NCBI GenBank assembly: GCA_028287415.1
Contig: JAQBPS010000516.1
Location: 1-5,402, forward strand
Direction: 5' to 3'
Source of the DNA: Bacillota bacterium
Lineage (GTDB): Bacteria > Bacillota > Sulfobacillia > Symbiobacteriales > Symbiobacteriaceae
Length of the DNA stretch: 5,402 nt
Part shown: positions 1-5,402 of the stretch, piece by piece
Layout of the letters: each line of letters begins with the position of its first letter
Numbering within the stretch: position 1 is the first letter of the stretch
Made by a program: the position numbers and the translations under genes
Notes under the pieces: model-generated
Database searches by the model: none
The model's input: only the letters and a program-made list of their open reading frames with translations
Told to the model about the DNA's origin: nothing

Positions 1-533
1 AAGCCACTGTTGGGGCGGGCCACCGTGATCGCCGCCGACTGCTTGCCCCGCCGGTCGCCGCCCGCCTGCTGCCCGGCCGCCAGGGCGCCGATCATGCGCT
101 CCGGCAGTGGGCCGGAACCGGCGCAGAAGTGCTCAGCCATCGCCGCCACGACCTGTGATCCTGCGAGAATATTGCCCTGACAGCAAAACCCGTCCCCCAC
201 GACGTGCCCGGCCCAATCCTGGCACTTCGGCCCGGTGTAGGCGGCGGCCCGTCCCTGCCGGTCGACGACACCCAGTTGCCGGCCTGCCTGGCCCTCATCG
301 CCGTCAAGCAGTGCCCCGATCACCTCGTCGCTGGATACGCCTGCCTGAAGGAACTGCAGCGCTCTTTCACCGTGGGCGGGGTCGAACCATGCCTGCGTCG
401 CCGCCGCGCCGGCCCCAGCCCTGGCATAGGGGACCGCAGCACCGACCGCGAAAAACTTGGATTGCACCGCTACGCCGAATTCGCCTGTTTGCAAGTCACA
501 GGCCACGATGGAAAAAGTGGCTGGACCGAGCAT
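1..533 (-). CDS. DUF1028 family protein (Ntn-hydrolase-like), 3' end cut by window edge
   Basis: The minus-strand frame opens at an ATG at 533 and stays open for 177 codons to the left edge, so the C-terminus is missing. Conserved DUF1028 (PF06267) blocks are visible in order: TFSIVA at residues 6-11, GVAVQSKFFAVGA at 20-32, ATQAW at 45-49, YTGPKCQDWAGH at 99-110, QGNILAG at 119-125 and AGGDRRGKQSAA at 157-168. Established knowledge: the family is uncharacterised, is thought to have an Ntn-hydrolase-like fold, and some members carry a C-terminal peptidoglycan-binding domain; whether this one does lies outside the window. There is no signal peptide, so it is probably cytoplasmic. The start is fixed by AGGAGG seven bases upstream and by the family motif beginning at residue 6. 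A consensus sigma-54 promoter sits just upstream, with the activator gene divergent to it. Family assignment is confident; the reaction is unknown, and an amidohydrolase role is only inference. Confidence 0.9.
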   Translation of the reverse strand, partial: MLGPATFSIVACDLQTGEFGVAVQSKFFAVGAAVPYARAGAGAAATQAWFDPAHGERALQFLQAGVSSDEVIGALLDGDEGQAGRQLGVVDRQGRAAAYTGPKCQDWAGHVVGDGFCCQGNILAGSQVVAAMAEHFCAGSGPLPERMIGALAAGQQAGGDRRGKQSAAITVARPNSG

Positions 534-540
534 GCTCTCG

Positions 541-546
541 CCTCCT
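541..546 (-). promoter_or_regulatory. Shine-Dalgarno site of the DUF1028 gene
   Basis: The minus strand reads AGGAGG, a full match to the anti-SD core, seven bases before the ATG at 533. The predicted sigma-54 transcript start near 559 would leave a leader of about 26 bases that just contains this site. Confidence 0.85.
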
Positions 547-569
547 GTTCACAACTGACTCATATACCA

Positions 570-585
570 AGCAATATTTGTGCCA
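570..585 (-). promoter_or_regulatory. Sigma-54 (-24/-12) promoter for the DUF1028 gene
   Basis: The minus strand reads TGGCACAAATATTGCT, which matches the sigma-54 consensus TGGCAC-N5-TTGCW at every defined position. The invariant GG and GC are separated by exactly ten bases. Counting from the GC at -13/-12 gives a transcript start near 559, about 26 bases before the ATG at 533. The gene on the other side of this region encodes a sigma-54 activator with an intact GAFTGA loop, which makes a chance match unlikely. This should make the DUF1028 gene, and any genes co-transcribed to its left, dependent on sigma-54 and an activator. Confidence 0.88.
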
Positions 586-646
586 ACGAAAAATGCGAAG
601 TACGAAGGGAATGTGTCAAGGAATAAGCCGATTTCACCCGAAACTA

Positions 647-680
647 TGTATAATAAATCGCCTGTGTGTATAAAAATTCG
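647..680 (+). repeat. Two direct copies of a 14-bp AT-rich word, 20 bp apart
   Basis: TGTATAATAAATCG (647-660) and TGTATAAAAATTCG (667-680) agree at 12 of 14 positions and start exactly 20 bp apart. The second copy overlaps the left arm of the inverted repeat at 662-689, and the first contains the TATAAT box. They could be extra half-sites for the same protein on one DNA face, or duplicated -10 regions. AT-rich composition makes chance similarity possible. Confidence 0.45.
649..654 (+). promoter_or_regulatory. Candidate -10 box for the sigma-54 activator gene
   Basis: TATAAT is a perfect housekeeping -10 hexamer, 58 bases upstream of the ATG at 713, predicting a start near 661. No good TTGACA-like -35 is present 16-18 bases upstream (the region reads around AGCCGA), so the promoter may be weak or need another factor. 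A second, poorer -10 (TATAAA) lies at 669-674. The region is AT-rich, so some TATAAT-like words are expected by chance. Confidence 0.5.
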
Positions 681-689
681 TACAAACAG
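662..689. promoter_or_regulatory. Inverted repeat, candidate activator-binding site (UAS/operator)
   Basis: The left arm CTGTGTGTA (662-670) and right arm TACAAACAG (681-689) are inverted repeats that pair at eight of nine positions, separated by ten bases. The half-sites are 19 bp apart centre to centre, close to two helical turns, as expected for a dimeric helix-turn-helix protein. The centre is about 117 bp upstream of the predicted sigma-54 start near 559, the usual range for enhancer-like sites of sigma-54 activators. It also lies just downstream of the TATAAT box for the activator gene, where binding could hinder its transcription. The repeat is seen in the sequence; the binding protein and the dual role are inference. 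Confidence 0.55.
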
Positions 690-695
690 CTGTGT

Positions 696-701
696 GGGAG
701 G
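696..701 (+). promoter_or_regulatory. Shine-Dalgarno site choosing the activator start at 713
   Basis: GGGAGG ends 11 bases before the ATG at 713, a slightly long but usable spacing. The alternative in-frame GTG at 692 lies upstream of this site and has no purine-rich element before it, so 713 is preferred. Confidence 0.65.
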
Positions 702-712
702 CGGTTACCCTG

Positions 713-2137
713 ATGGAAGAGACCCTCCTCGCCAGTCTCACGCCCCTGACGACCGCCATCGATCAGGCTGTCACCATTGTGGACAGTGCCGGCACCGTGC
801 TGGCTTGGAATCCGGCGGCCGAGCGGCTGTACGGAATCGCGAACAGCACGATTCTCGGCAACAATATCGCGGCTTTTTTTCCGCCGGCGACGCTCATGGT
901 TCAGCGCGTCCTGAACACGGGCCAGCCGGTGGAGTCGAAGTACCACCAGCCCAGGCCGGGCATTCACGTCTTAGTTACCGCGATGCCGATCTATGCGAGG
1001 GCGGCGGTGGTGGGGGTGCTCGCGGTCGAGCGGGACGTGACCCACATGGTGAAACTGTCCACCGACTTGCTCGCCGCCCGGGACCGTGTCGCCGAGCTGG
1101 AGAAGCGTCTGATGCCCACACCCCCTGCCGGGGAGGCCGGCACCGATCCCTTTGGGCTGCTGCGTGGCAGGCACCCGTTGCTGCTGGCTGCAATCGCTAT
1201 GGCCAGACTGGTGGCGCCCACCGAAGCTGTCACCCTGATCCGCGGCGAAAGCGGCGTTGGCAAGGAGCTGTTCGCACGTGGGGTGCACCTGGCGTCGAAG
1301 CGATCGGGCGGGCCGTTCATCGCCCTGAACTGTGGCGCCATCACGACAACGCTGTTTGAGAGCGAGCTGTTCGGCTACGCCCGGGGCGCCTTCACCGGAG
1401 CACTGCCCGCCGGTCAGCCTGGGAAACTCGCGATGGCGGACGGCGGGACGCTCTTTCTTGACGAGATTGGCGACCTGCCCATGGAGGGGCAGGTGAAACT
1501 GCTGCGGTTCCTTGAGGATCGTCAATTCTATCGGGTTGGCGGCACGACGTCCGTCACGGTGGACGTGCGGATTATCGCTGCCACCAATCGGCCCCTTGAG
1601 AAGCTGGTCGCCCAGGGGCGGTTCCGCGAGGACCTCTACTGGCGCCTCAACGTAATCTGTCTGGAGCCCCCACCCTTACGCGAGCGCAAGGAAGATATCG
1701 CCGACCTGATCCAGTTCCATATCCACGAGTTCAACATCAAGCATGGGCGCGCAGTCTCGCAGGTTGACCCGAGCGTGATTCGCGTCCTCATGGAATACTC
1801 CTGGCCGGGGAATGTGCGGGAGCTGCGAAATACCGTGGAGCGGTTGGTGGTGCTGGCGCCGGACGGCGTGATTGGACTCGACCTGCTTCCGACATCGCTG
1901 CGTCCAGCTGTCATCCAGCGGGCGGGCTGCGACGAGGCTGTCAGCACCGGGGCCATGGCCGGCTCAAAGCCAGATGCGACCGCCGACCTGCACGAAGCGG
2001 TCGCCCAGACCACGCGAGCGCAGATTCGGCAGGCGCTGGAGGCGACCGGTGGAAACCGGGCGGGAGCAGCCAGAGCGCTCGGGATTTCGCGAGCCGCCCT
2101 GTACTACAAATGCCGGAACCTGGGGGTCCCCCTGTGA
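713..2137 (+). CDS. PAS-domain sigma-54-dependent transcriptional activator (AAA+, Fis-type HTH)
   Basis: This 474-residue protein is a bacterial enhancer-binding protein that uses ATP hydrolysis to open sigma-54 RNA polymerase promoters. An N-terminal PAS sensor spans about residues 12-108 (IVDSAGTVLAWNPAAERLYG region), followed by a helical linker at about 112-133. The AAA+ domain spans about 147-385: Walker A GESGVGKE (178-185), sigma-54-contacting GAFTGA (225-230), Walker B TLFLDE (246-251), sensor I region IAATNR (288-293), arginine-finger region RFREDLYWRL (303-312) and WPGNVREL (364-371). A Fis-type helix-turn-helix lies at about 443-473 (GGNRAGAARALGISRAALY). All motifs look functional. 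It has no receiver domain, so it is not a two-component regulator; the PAS domain probably senses a small ligand or cofactor, identity unknown. It is divergent from the DUF1028 gene, which carries a sigma-54 promoter, so that gene is its likely target. The start is set by GGGAGG; a GTG at 692 would add seven residues. Confidence 0.96.
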   Translation: MEETLLASLTPLTTAIDQAVTIVDSAGTVLAWNPAAERLYGIANSTILGNNIAAFFPPATLMVQRVLNTGQPVESKYHQPRPGIHVLVTAMPIYARAAVVGVLAVERDVTHMVKLSTDLLAARDRVAELEKRLMPTPPAGEAGTDPFGLLRGRHPLLLAAIAMARLVAPTEAVTLIRGESGVGKELFARGVHLASKRSGGPFIALNCGAITTTLFESELFGYARGAFTGALPAGQPGKLAMADGGTLFLDEIGDLPMEGQVKLLRFLEDRQFYRVGGTTSVTVDVRIIAATNRPLEKLVAQGRFREDLYWRLNVICLEPPPLRERKEDIADLIQFHIHEFNIKHGRAVSQVDPSVIRVLMEYSWPGNVRELRNTVERLVVLAPDGVIGLDLLPTSLRPAVIQRAGCDEAVSTGAMAGSKPDATADLHEAVAQTTRAQIRQALEATGGNRAGAARALGISRAALYYKCRNLGVPL

Positions 2138-2143
2138 ACGCGC

Positions 2144-2179
2144 AAACCGGAGGCTGCCCCCATTAGGCACCTCCGGTTT
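2144..2179. terminator. Bidirectional hairpin terminator between convergent genes
   Basis: AAACCGGAGG (2144-2153) is perfectly complementary to CCTCCGGTTT (2170-2179). Inside it TGCC (2155-2158) pairs with GGCA (2166-2169), leaving one bulged C at 2154 and a seven-base loop. The hairpin begins six bases after the activator stop and ends 17 bases before the end of the convergent oligopeptidase gene. The A-rich and T-rich arm ends give a short U-run on either strand (only three Us), so termination is likely from both sides but without a long U-tract. Confidence 0.85.
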
Positions 2180-2196
2180 ATCGCATGAACCTACTA

Positions 2197-4245
2197 CTAC
2201 ACGCTCAGCCCCAACTGCCACGCCAGGAACCCCCAGATTTCGGCCTGCTCCGCAATGACCATGGCCAGGGGCTTCCCGATGCCGTGGCCCGCCTCCGAGG
2301 CCACCCGCAGCAGGACCGGCGTGTCCGGCGCCGTGTGCTGCAGCAGCGCTGTCATCTTACGGGCATGCAGCGGGTCGACCCGGGTATCCGACTCGGCGGC
2401 GAACAGGAAGGTAGCCGGGTACCTGGTACCCGCCGCCACCCGGTGGTAAGGCGAGTACCCGTGCAGCCAGGGGAACTGCTCCGCATCGTCCGCGGACCCG
2501 TACTCGCTGATCCACAGCGCCCCGATCAGAAACTTGTGGTACCGCACCATGTCCAGCAGCGGCACCCCGCAGACCACGGCGCCGAACAGCGCGGGCCGCT
2601 GCGTCATCGCCGCCCCGACCAGCAGCCCCCCGTTGCTACGCCCGAAGATGCCGAGCTGCTCCGGCCGGGTGTATCCGGCATCGATCAGATATTCCGCCGC
2701 AGCGATGAAGTCATCAAACACGTTCTGCTTCTGCCCCAGCATGCCGTCGGCGTGCCACTCCTCGCCATACTCACCGCCGCCCCGCAGCACGGCCAGCGCG
2801 TAAATGCCGCCCTGTTCCAGCCAGGGATAGATCGTGGACTGGTAGGCGGGCCGCCGGCTGAGATTGAAGCCGCCGTACCCGGTGAGCACCGTCGGGCGGG
2901 CCCCATCGCGCACGAGCCCGCTGTGCTGGAGGATGAAGATGGGGGCGCGTGTGCCGTCCTGAGAGGTGTAGAAGGCTTGCTGAACAGTGATCGCGCCGAC
3001 ATCGGCCGCGGCCGTGCTGGACGCCCATACCGTCAGGGTGCCTTCCGCATCCAACTGGTAGATCGTCGGCGGCACGGTGAAGGATTCCCACGCCAGCATC
3101 GCCCGGGAACCGGCAGCCGTGAGGTGAGTCACGCTGCCCAGCGGCGGCAGCGGGATCTCGTGCATGGCGCCGGTCGCCCGGTCGACGGTGTACAGGTGCG
3201 AGACCACATCTTTTATCGCCGTCACCACCAGGTGCTGCCCTGCGACGGCGAAGTCTTCCAGCACCAGATCAGGCTGCTGGGGCACCACCTCACGCCAATG
3301 CTCTGCCGCGGGATTGGCCAGGTCTGCCGCCACGAGCCGGTAGCGCGGCGCCTGCCAGTTCGTCAGCAGGTATAGCGTGCCGTCGACAATCTTGCCCTGA
3401 AACACGCCCGTCCGGTCGCCGGTCAGCGAGACGAACTGCGGCGCCCCTGCCTGCCGGTTCTGGAGCAGCACTTCTGTCTGGTTCTGGCCCGCACCCACGC
3501 TTGCGAAGATCACCAGATACCGGCCGCAGTCGGAGAGGCTGGCGGACACCAGCTCACGGGCATGCCGCCCCTCGCCGAAGATCAGCGCATCCGCTTCCCA
3601 GTTGCTGCCCAGCTTGTGATAGTAGACCCGCCGGCTGAAGTTCTCCGCACCCGCCGGCACCGTGCCGGGCAGTGGGTACCGGGTGTAGTAAAACCCGGAG
3701 GCGTCCGGCTCCCACGCCACGCTGGCGAAACGGGTGCGGGGGATCCGCTCCTCGAGCAGGTCGCCCGTTTCCACATCGACGATGAACAGGGTGCTCCATT
3801 CATCACCGTTCGCGGAGTAACCGAAGGCGACCAGCCCGCCGTCGGGTGACGGATACCACCAGTCGAGCGCCGTGGTGCCCCGGTCGCTGGCAGCGTTCGG
3901 GTCGAGTACCACCCGCTCGGTGCCGCCATCCGCAGGGCGGACGCAGAGGAGCGGCTGGTTGCGGCCGGCAGCCTGGCGCAGGTAAAAGACCCGGTCGCCC
4001 TTCGCAACCGGGGCGCTCAGGGTCTCGCCGCCCATCGCCGCCCGTAGGTGCTGCCGGAACTGGACCACCGGGGTATCGGTGCTGAACACCTCATCTGCAA
4101 GCCGATTCTGCGCCGCAGTCCAGTCCCGCACATCAGGACTGGCGCCCGCTTCCAGCCACCGGTAGGGATCGCTGATCACCGTACCGTGCAGATCATCGGT
4201 CACCGGAACGCGCTTGCTTTCGGGGTAGTCAAGGCGATGGGGCAT
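2197..4245 (-). CDS. Prolyl oligopeptidase (peptidase family S9A)
   Basis: This 682-residue serine peptidase is predicted to cleave short peptides after proline in the cytoplasm; there is no signal peptide. The N-terminus has the family signature DLHGTVISDPYRWLE (18-32). Residues of roughly 71-425 form the beta-propeller that limits substrate size, and about 430-682 the alpha/beta-hydrolase domain. The catalytic triad is Ser537 (GRSNGGLL), Asp620 (SDTRVDPLH) and His654 (AGHGIGKP). Tyr457 in GYGGFN matches the oxyanion-hole tyrosine of the porcine enzyme, and Trp593 and Arg622 match its proline-pocket tryptophan and substrate-binding arginine, which supports true proline specificity over other S9 types. 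Length is near the usual 690-710. The residue before the nucleophile is Arg where many members have Gly. The ATG at 4245 is chosen because GAGGTG lies six bases upstream; the GTG at 4254 overlaps that site. It is convergent with the activator gene and divergent from the DUF455 gene, so it is probably transcribed on its own. Confidence 0.97.
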   Translation of the reverse strand: MPHRLDYPESKRVPVTDDLHGTVISDPYRWLEAGASPDVRDWTAAQNRLADEVFSTDTPVVQFRQHLRAAMGGETLSAPVAKGDRVFYLRQAAGRNQPLLCVRPADGGTERVVLDPNAASDRGTTALDWWYPSPDGGLVAFGYSANGDEWSTLFIVDVETGDLLEERIPRTRFASVAWEPDASGFYYTRYPLPGTVPAGAENFSRRVYYHKLGSNWEADALIFGEGRHARELVSASLSDCGRYLVIFASVGAGQNQTEVLLQNRQAGAPQFVSLTGDRTGVFQGKIVDGTLYLLTNWQAPRYRLVAADLANPAAEHWREVVPQQPDLVLEDFAVAGQHLVVTAIKDVVSHLYTVDRATGAMHEIPLPPLGSVTHLTAAGSRAMLAWESFTVPPTIYQLDAEGTLTVWASSTAAADVGAITVQQAFYTSQDGTRAPIFILQHSGLVRDGARPTVLTGYGGFNLSRRPAYQSTIYPWLEQGGIYALAVLRGGGEYGEEWHADGMLGQKQNVFDDFIAAAEYLIDAGYTRPEQLGIFGRSNGGLLVGAAMTQRPALFGAVVCGVPLLDMVRYHKFLIGALWISEYGSADDAEQFPWLHGYSPYHRVAAGTRYPATFLFAAESDTRVDPLHARKMTALLQHTAPDTPVLLRVASEAGHGIGKPLAMVIAEQAEIWGFLAWQLGLSV

Positions 4246-4251
4246 CAAATA

Positions 4252-4257
4252 CACCTC
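4252..4257 (-). promoter_or_regulatory. Shine-Dalgarno site of the prolyl oligopeptidase gene
   Basis: The minus strand reads GAGGTG, followed by six bases and the ATG at 4245. The in-frame GTG beginning at 4254 is part of this element, so it is unlikely to be the start. No convincing -35/-10 pair was found upstream of it. Confidence 0.75.
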
Positions 4258-4306
4258 GCAGGATTGGGTTGATCAGATACCACTTTCAATTCATCACGCT
4301 ATATTC

Positions 4307-4356
4307 CTGCATGCCAGCATTTTGCCTACAGAAGCGATCCGTTGGACCGCATGCAG
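4307..4356. repeat. Widely spaced inverted repeat CTGCATGC / GCATGCAG in a divergent promoter region
   Basis: CTGCATGC (4307-4314) and GCATGCAG (4349-4356) are perfect 8-bp inverted copies. Each contains the self-complementary GCATGC. Their centres are 42 bp apart, about four helical turns, in the gap between the divergent oligopeptidase and DUF455 genes. They could be paired operator sites for a shared regulator, or a chance coincidence; no regulator is known here. Confidence 0.35.
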
Positions 4357-4391
4357 CCGCTGGGGTAAACTGTACTTAGCTGTTTCAGTAT

Positions 4392-4397
4392 GGAGGG
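4392..4397 (+). promoter_or_regulatory. Shine-Dalgarno site choosing the DUF455 start at 4408
   Basis: GGAGGG ends ten bases before the ATG at 4408. The in-frame ATG at 4390 overlaps this element and has no ribosome-binding sequence ahead of it, so 4408 is preferred. A weak TTGGAC (4342-4347) / TAAACT (4366-4371) pair with 18-bp spacing is the only promoter-like element upstream and is not convincing. Confidence 0.7.
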
Positions 4398-4407
4398 TAT
4401 CGCCTAT

Positions 4408-5402
4408 ATGATCGCCCGCACCCGGTTCGGCGCCTGGGGCGTTGATGAAACTGCCCACCGGCTGTCCAATATTCACGCCGCCCTGAGTACCGCAGTCCAC
4501 TGCCTCGGCGCCTGGATTGCCGCAGTCCCGGAGATGGAGACCAAGCTGACCTGGGCCTACCACCTGTATGACCACGCCTATCTGGCGGATCTGTTCGGCC
4601 GCCGGATTCACGGGCTCACCGCTGAGCGGCCCGACGTGCCATCCCCGTCCAATCGGCCGCTGCTCGGCTTCCTGCGGGAACTCACCAGCTTGAGCACCCC
4701 GGCCGAGCAGATCGCCGGGCTTTACCACGTCCTCGTGCCAGCCGTGCTTCAGGCCTGCCGTGAGCAGATGGACCGGACCAATCCCGTCGCTGACGAGCCG
4801 ACCGTGCGCCTGCTCTATCAGGCGGCCGAGACCCTGGAGAACCAGGTGATCTGGGGGTCCAAACAGCCCGCCGATGCCGGCGCCGTCCGTCGCCTCCAGC
4901 TTTACCTGACCGAGGCGGGGGGACTGCATGGCCCGGGCGGCGCGCCCTACGACGGACCGGACACTTTCGTCCCGCAGCTTGTCGCAACGCCGGCGCGCGA
5001 CGACCGGTTCAAGCCGCTGGCGCCCGGCAAGCGCATGCCCAAGGCGAAGCCGCTCCAGACGCCGGAAGGGCGGGTGCGCCTCCTGCACATCGCCCTGATC
5101 AACCTGGAGATCCCGGCGATTGAGGTCTGCGGCCGGATGATCGCCGAGTTCCCCGGCGCCCCGTGGCAGCTGAAGCTCGACCTGGCCGGTCAGATCTGGG
5201 ATGAGGCCCGCCACGCCCAGATGTGCGCTGACCGCCTGACCGAACTCGGCGGCGCGATCGGCCAGTTCCCGTACCATCACCGGGTCTGGGAGCATTCCGT
5301 CGCCTGCGATTCCCTCGCCGAGCGCTTCGTGACGACACAGCGCGTCCACGAGGGCAACGGCCTCGACCAGACCCTGCTCGCCCGGGATGCGCTGGCCGAG
5401 CT
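4408..5402 (+). CDS. DUF455 ferritin-like protein, 3' end cut by window edge
   Basis: The frame is open from 4408 through the right edge, 331 codons, with the C-terminus missing. Residues from about 220 onward match the ferritin-like DUF455 family (PF04305, COG2833): LLHIALINLEIPAIE (225-239), then DEARHA (265-270), then ELGGAIGQFPYHHRVWE (279-295). Glu234 and the ExxH pair Glu266/His269 are the likely metal ligands of a four-helix ferritin-like fold, so a di-iron or similar site is expected. The molecular role of the family is not established. The first 150 residues are also helical, and HAYLADLFGRRI (56-67) resembles HAQMCADRLTEL (269-280), which suggests a degenerate first ferritin-like repeat with Leu53 where the ligand Glu would be. 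No signal peptide or membrane segment is seen. The start is set by GGAGGG; an ATG at 4390 would add six residues. Nothing nearby reveals a pathway. Confidence 0.85.
   Translation, partial: MIARTRFGAWGVDETAHRLSNIHAALSTAVHCLGAWIAAVPEMETKLTWAYHLYDHAYLADLFGRRIHGLTAERPDVPSPSNRPLLGFLRELTSLSTPAEQIAGLYHVLVPAVLQACREQMDRTNPVADEPTVRLLYQAAETLENQVIWGSKQPADAGAVRRLQLYLTEAGGLHGPGGAPYDGPDTFVPQLVATPARDDRFKPLAPGKRMPKAKPLQTPEGRVRLLHIALINLEIPAIEVCGRMIAEFPGAPWQLKLDLAGQIWDEARHAQMCADRLTELGGAIGQFPYHHRVWEHSVACDSLAERFVTTQRVHEGNGLDQTLLARDALAE

Noticed and set aside
107..673. Plus-strand open frames opposite the DUF1028 gene
   Set aside because: They are shadows of the minus-strand DUF1028 frame, are Arg/Pro-rich, and run through the promoter region.
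580..1359. Plus-strand open frame overlapping the activator gene in another frame
   Set aside because: The activator frame shows clear PAS and AAA+ motifs over the same bases, while this frame is low-complexity.
2185..3375. Plus-strand open frame (396 codons) opposite the prolyl oligopeptidase
   Set aside because: It lies within a gene with a complete catalytic triad on the other strand, its translation is Arg/Gln/His-rich without domains, and it would start inside the intergenic gap without a ribosome-binding site.
4343..4358. Sigma-54-like promoter ahead of the DUF455 gene (TGGACC...CAGCC)
   Set aside because: The GG/GC spacing is correct, but the -24 half is TGGACC and the -12 half lacks TT, so it is a poor match and probably chance.
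4294..5349. Long minus-strand open frame (351 codons) opposite the DUF455 gene
   Set aside because: It is antisense to a recognisable family protein, has no recognisable domain, is rich in low-complexity G/R/A stretches and is explained by high GC content.
1..5402. CRISPR arrays, tRNA or rRNA genes, insertion sequences
   Set aside because: No regularly spaced repeats, no tRNA- or rRNA-like conserved segments and no transposase motifs were seen.

Overview
The window is about 5.4 kb of high-GC bacterial DNA with four protein-coding genes, two of them cut by the window edges. Strong purine-rich Shine-Dalgarno sites (AGGAGG, GGGAGG, GGAGGG, GAGGTG), a PAS-type sigma-54 activator without a receiver domain, and the gene set would suit a high-GC Firmicute of the Symbiobacterium kind. 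That placement is inference from style and gene content; nothing in the window fixes the taxon.

Layout: (1) positions 1-533, minus strand, the first 177 codons of a DUF1028-family protein running off the left edge. (2) 534-712, an AT-rich divergent control region. It holds a consensus-quality sigma-54 (-24/-12) promoter reading left into the DUF1028 gene, a TATAAT box reading right, and a 9+9 bp inverted repeat. (3) 713-2137, plus strand, a complete sigma-54-dependent activator: PAS, AAA+ with intact GAFTGA, and Fis-type HTH. (4) 2144-2179, a strong hairpin in the short gap between convergent genes, probably a bidirectional terminator. (5) 2197-4245, minus strand, a complete S9A prolyl oligopeptidase with the full catalytic triad. 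(6) 4246-4407, a short divergent intergenic region. (7) 4408 to the right edge, plus strand, a DUF455 ferritin-like protein, cut after 331 codons.

The best-supported working hypothesis is a local switch. The PAS-containing activator, through sigma-54 RNA polymerase, turns on the divergent DUF1028 gene and whatever follows it beyond the left edge. The inverted repeat at 662-689 lies about 117 bp upstream of the predicted sigma-54 start, the usual distance for an upstream activator site. It also lies just downstream of the activator gene's own -10 box, so one site could both activate the target and limit the activator. Prolyl oligopeptidase next door and general knowledge of PAS/sigma-54 activators suggest peptide or amino-acid catabolism, but the ligand and the real substrate of DUF1028 are unknown. 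The DUF455 gene has no evident functional tie to the rest.
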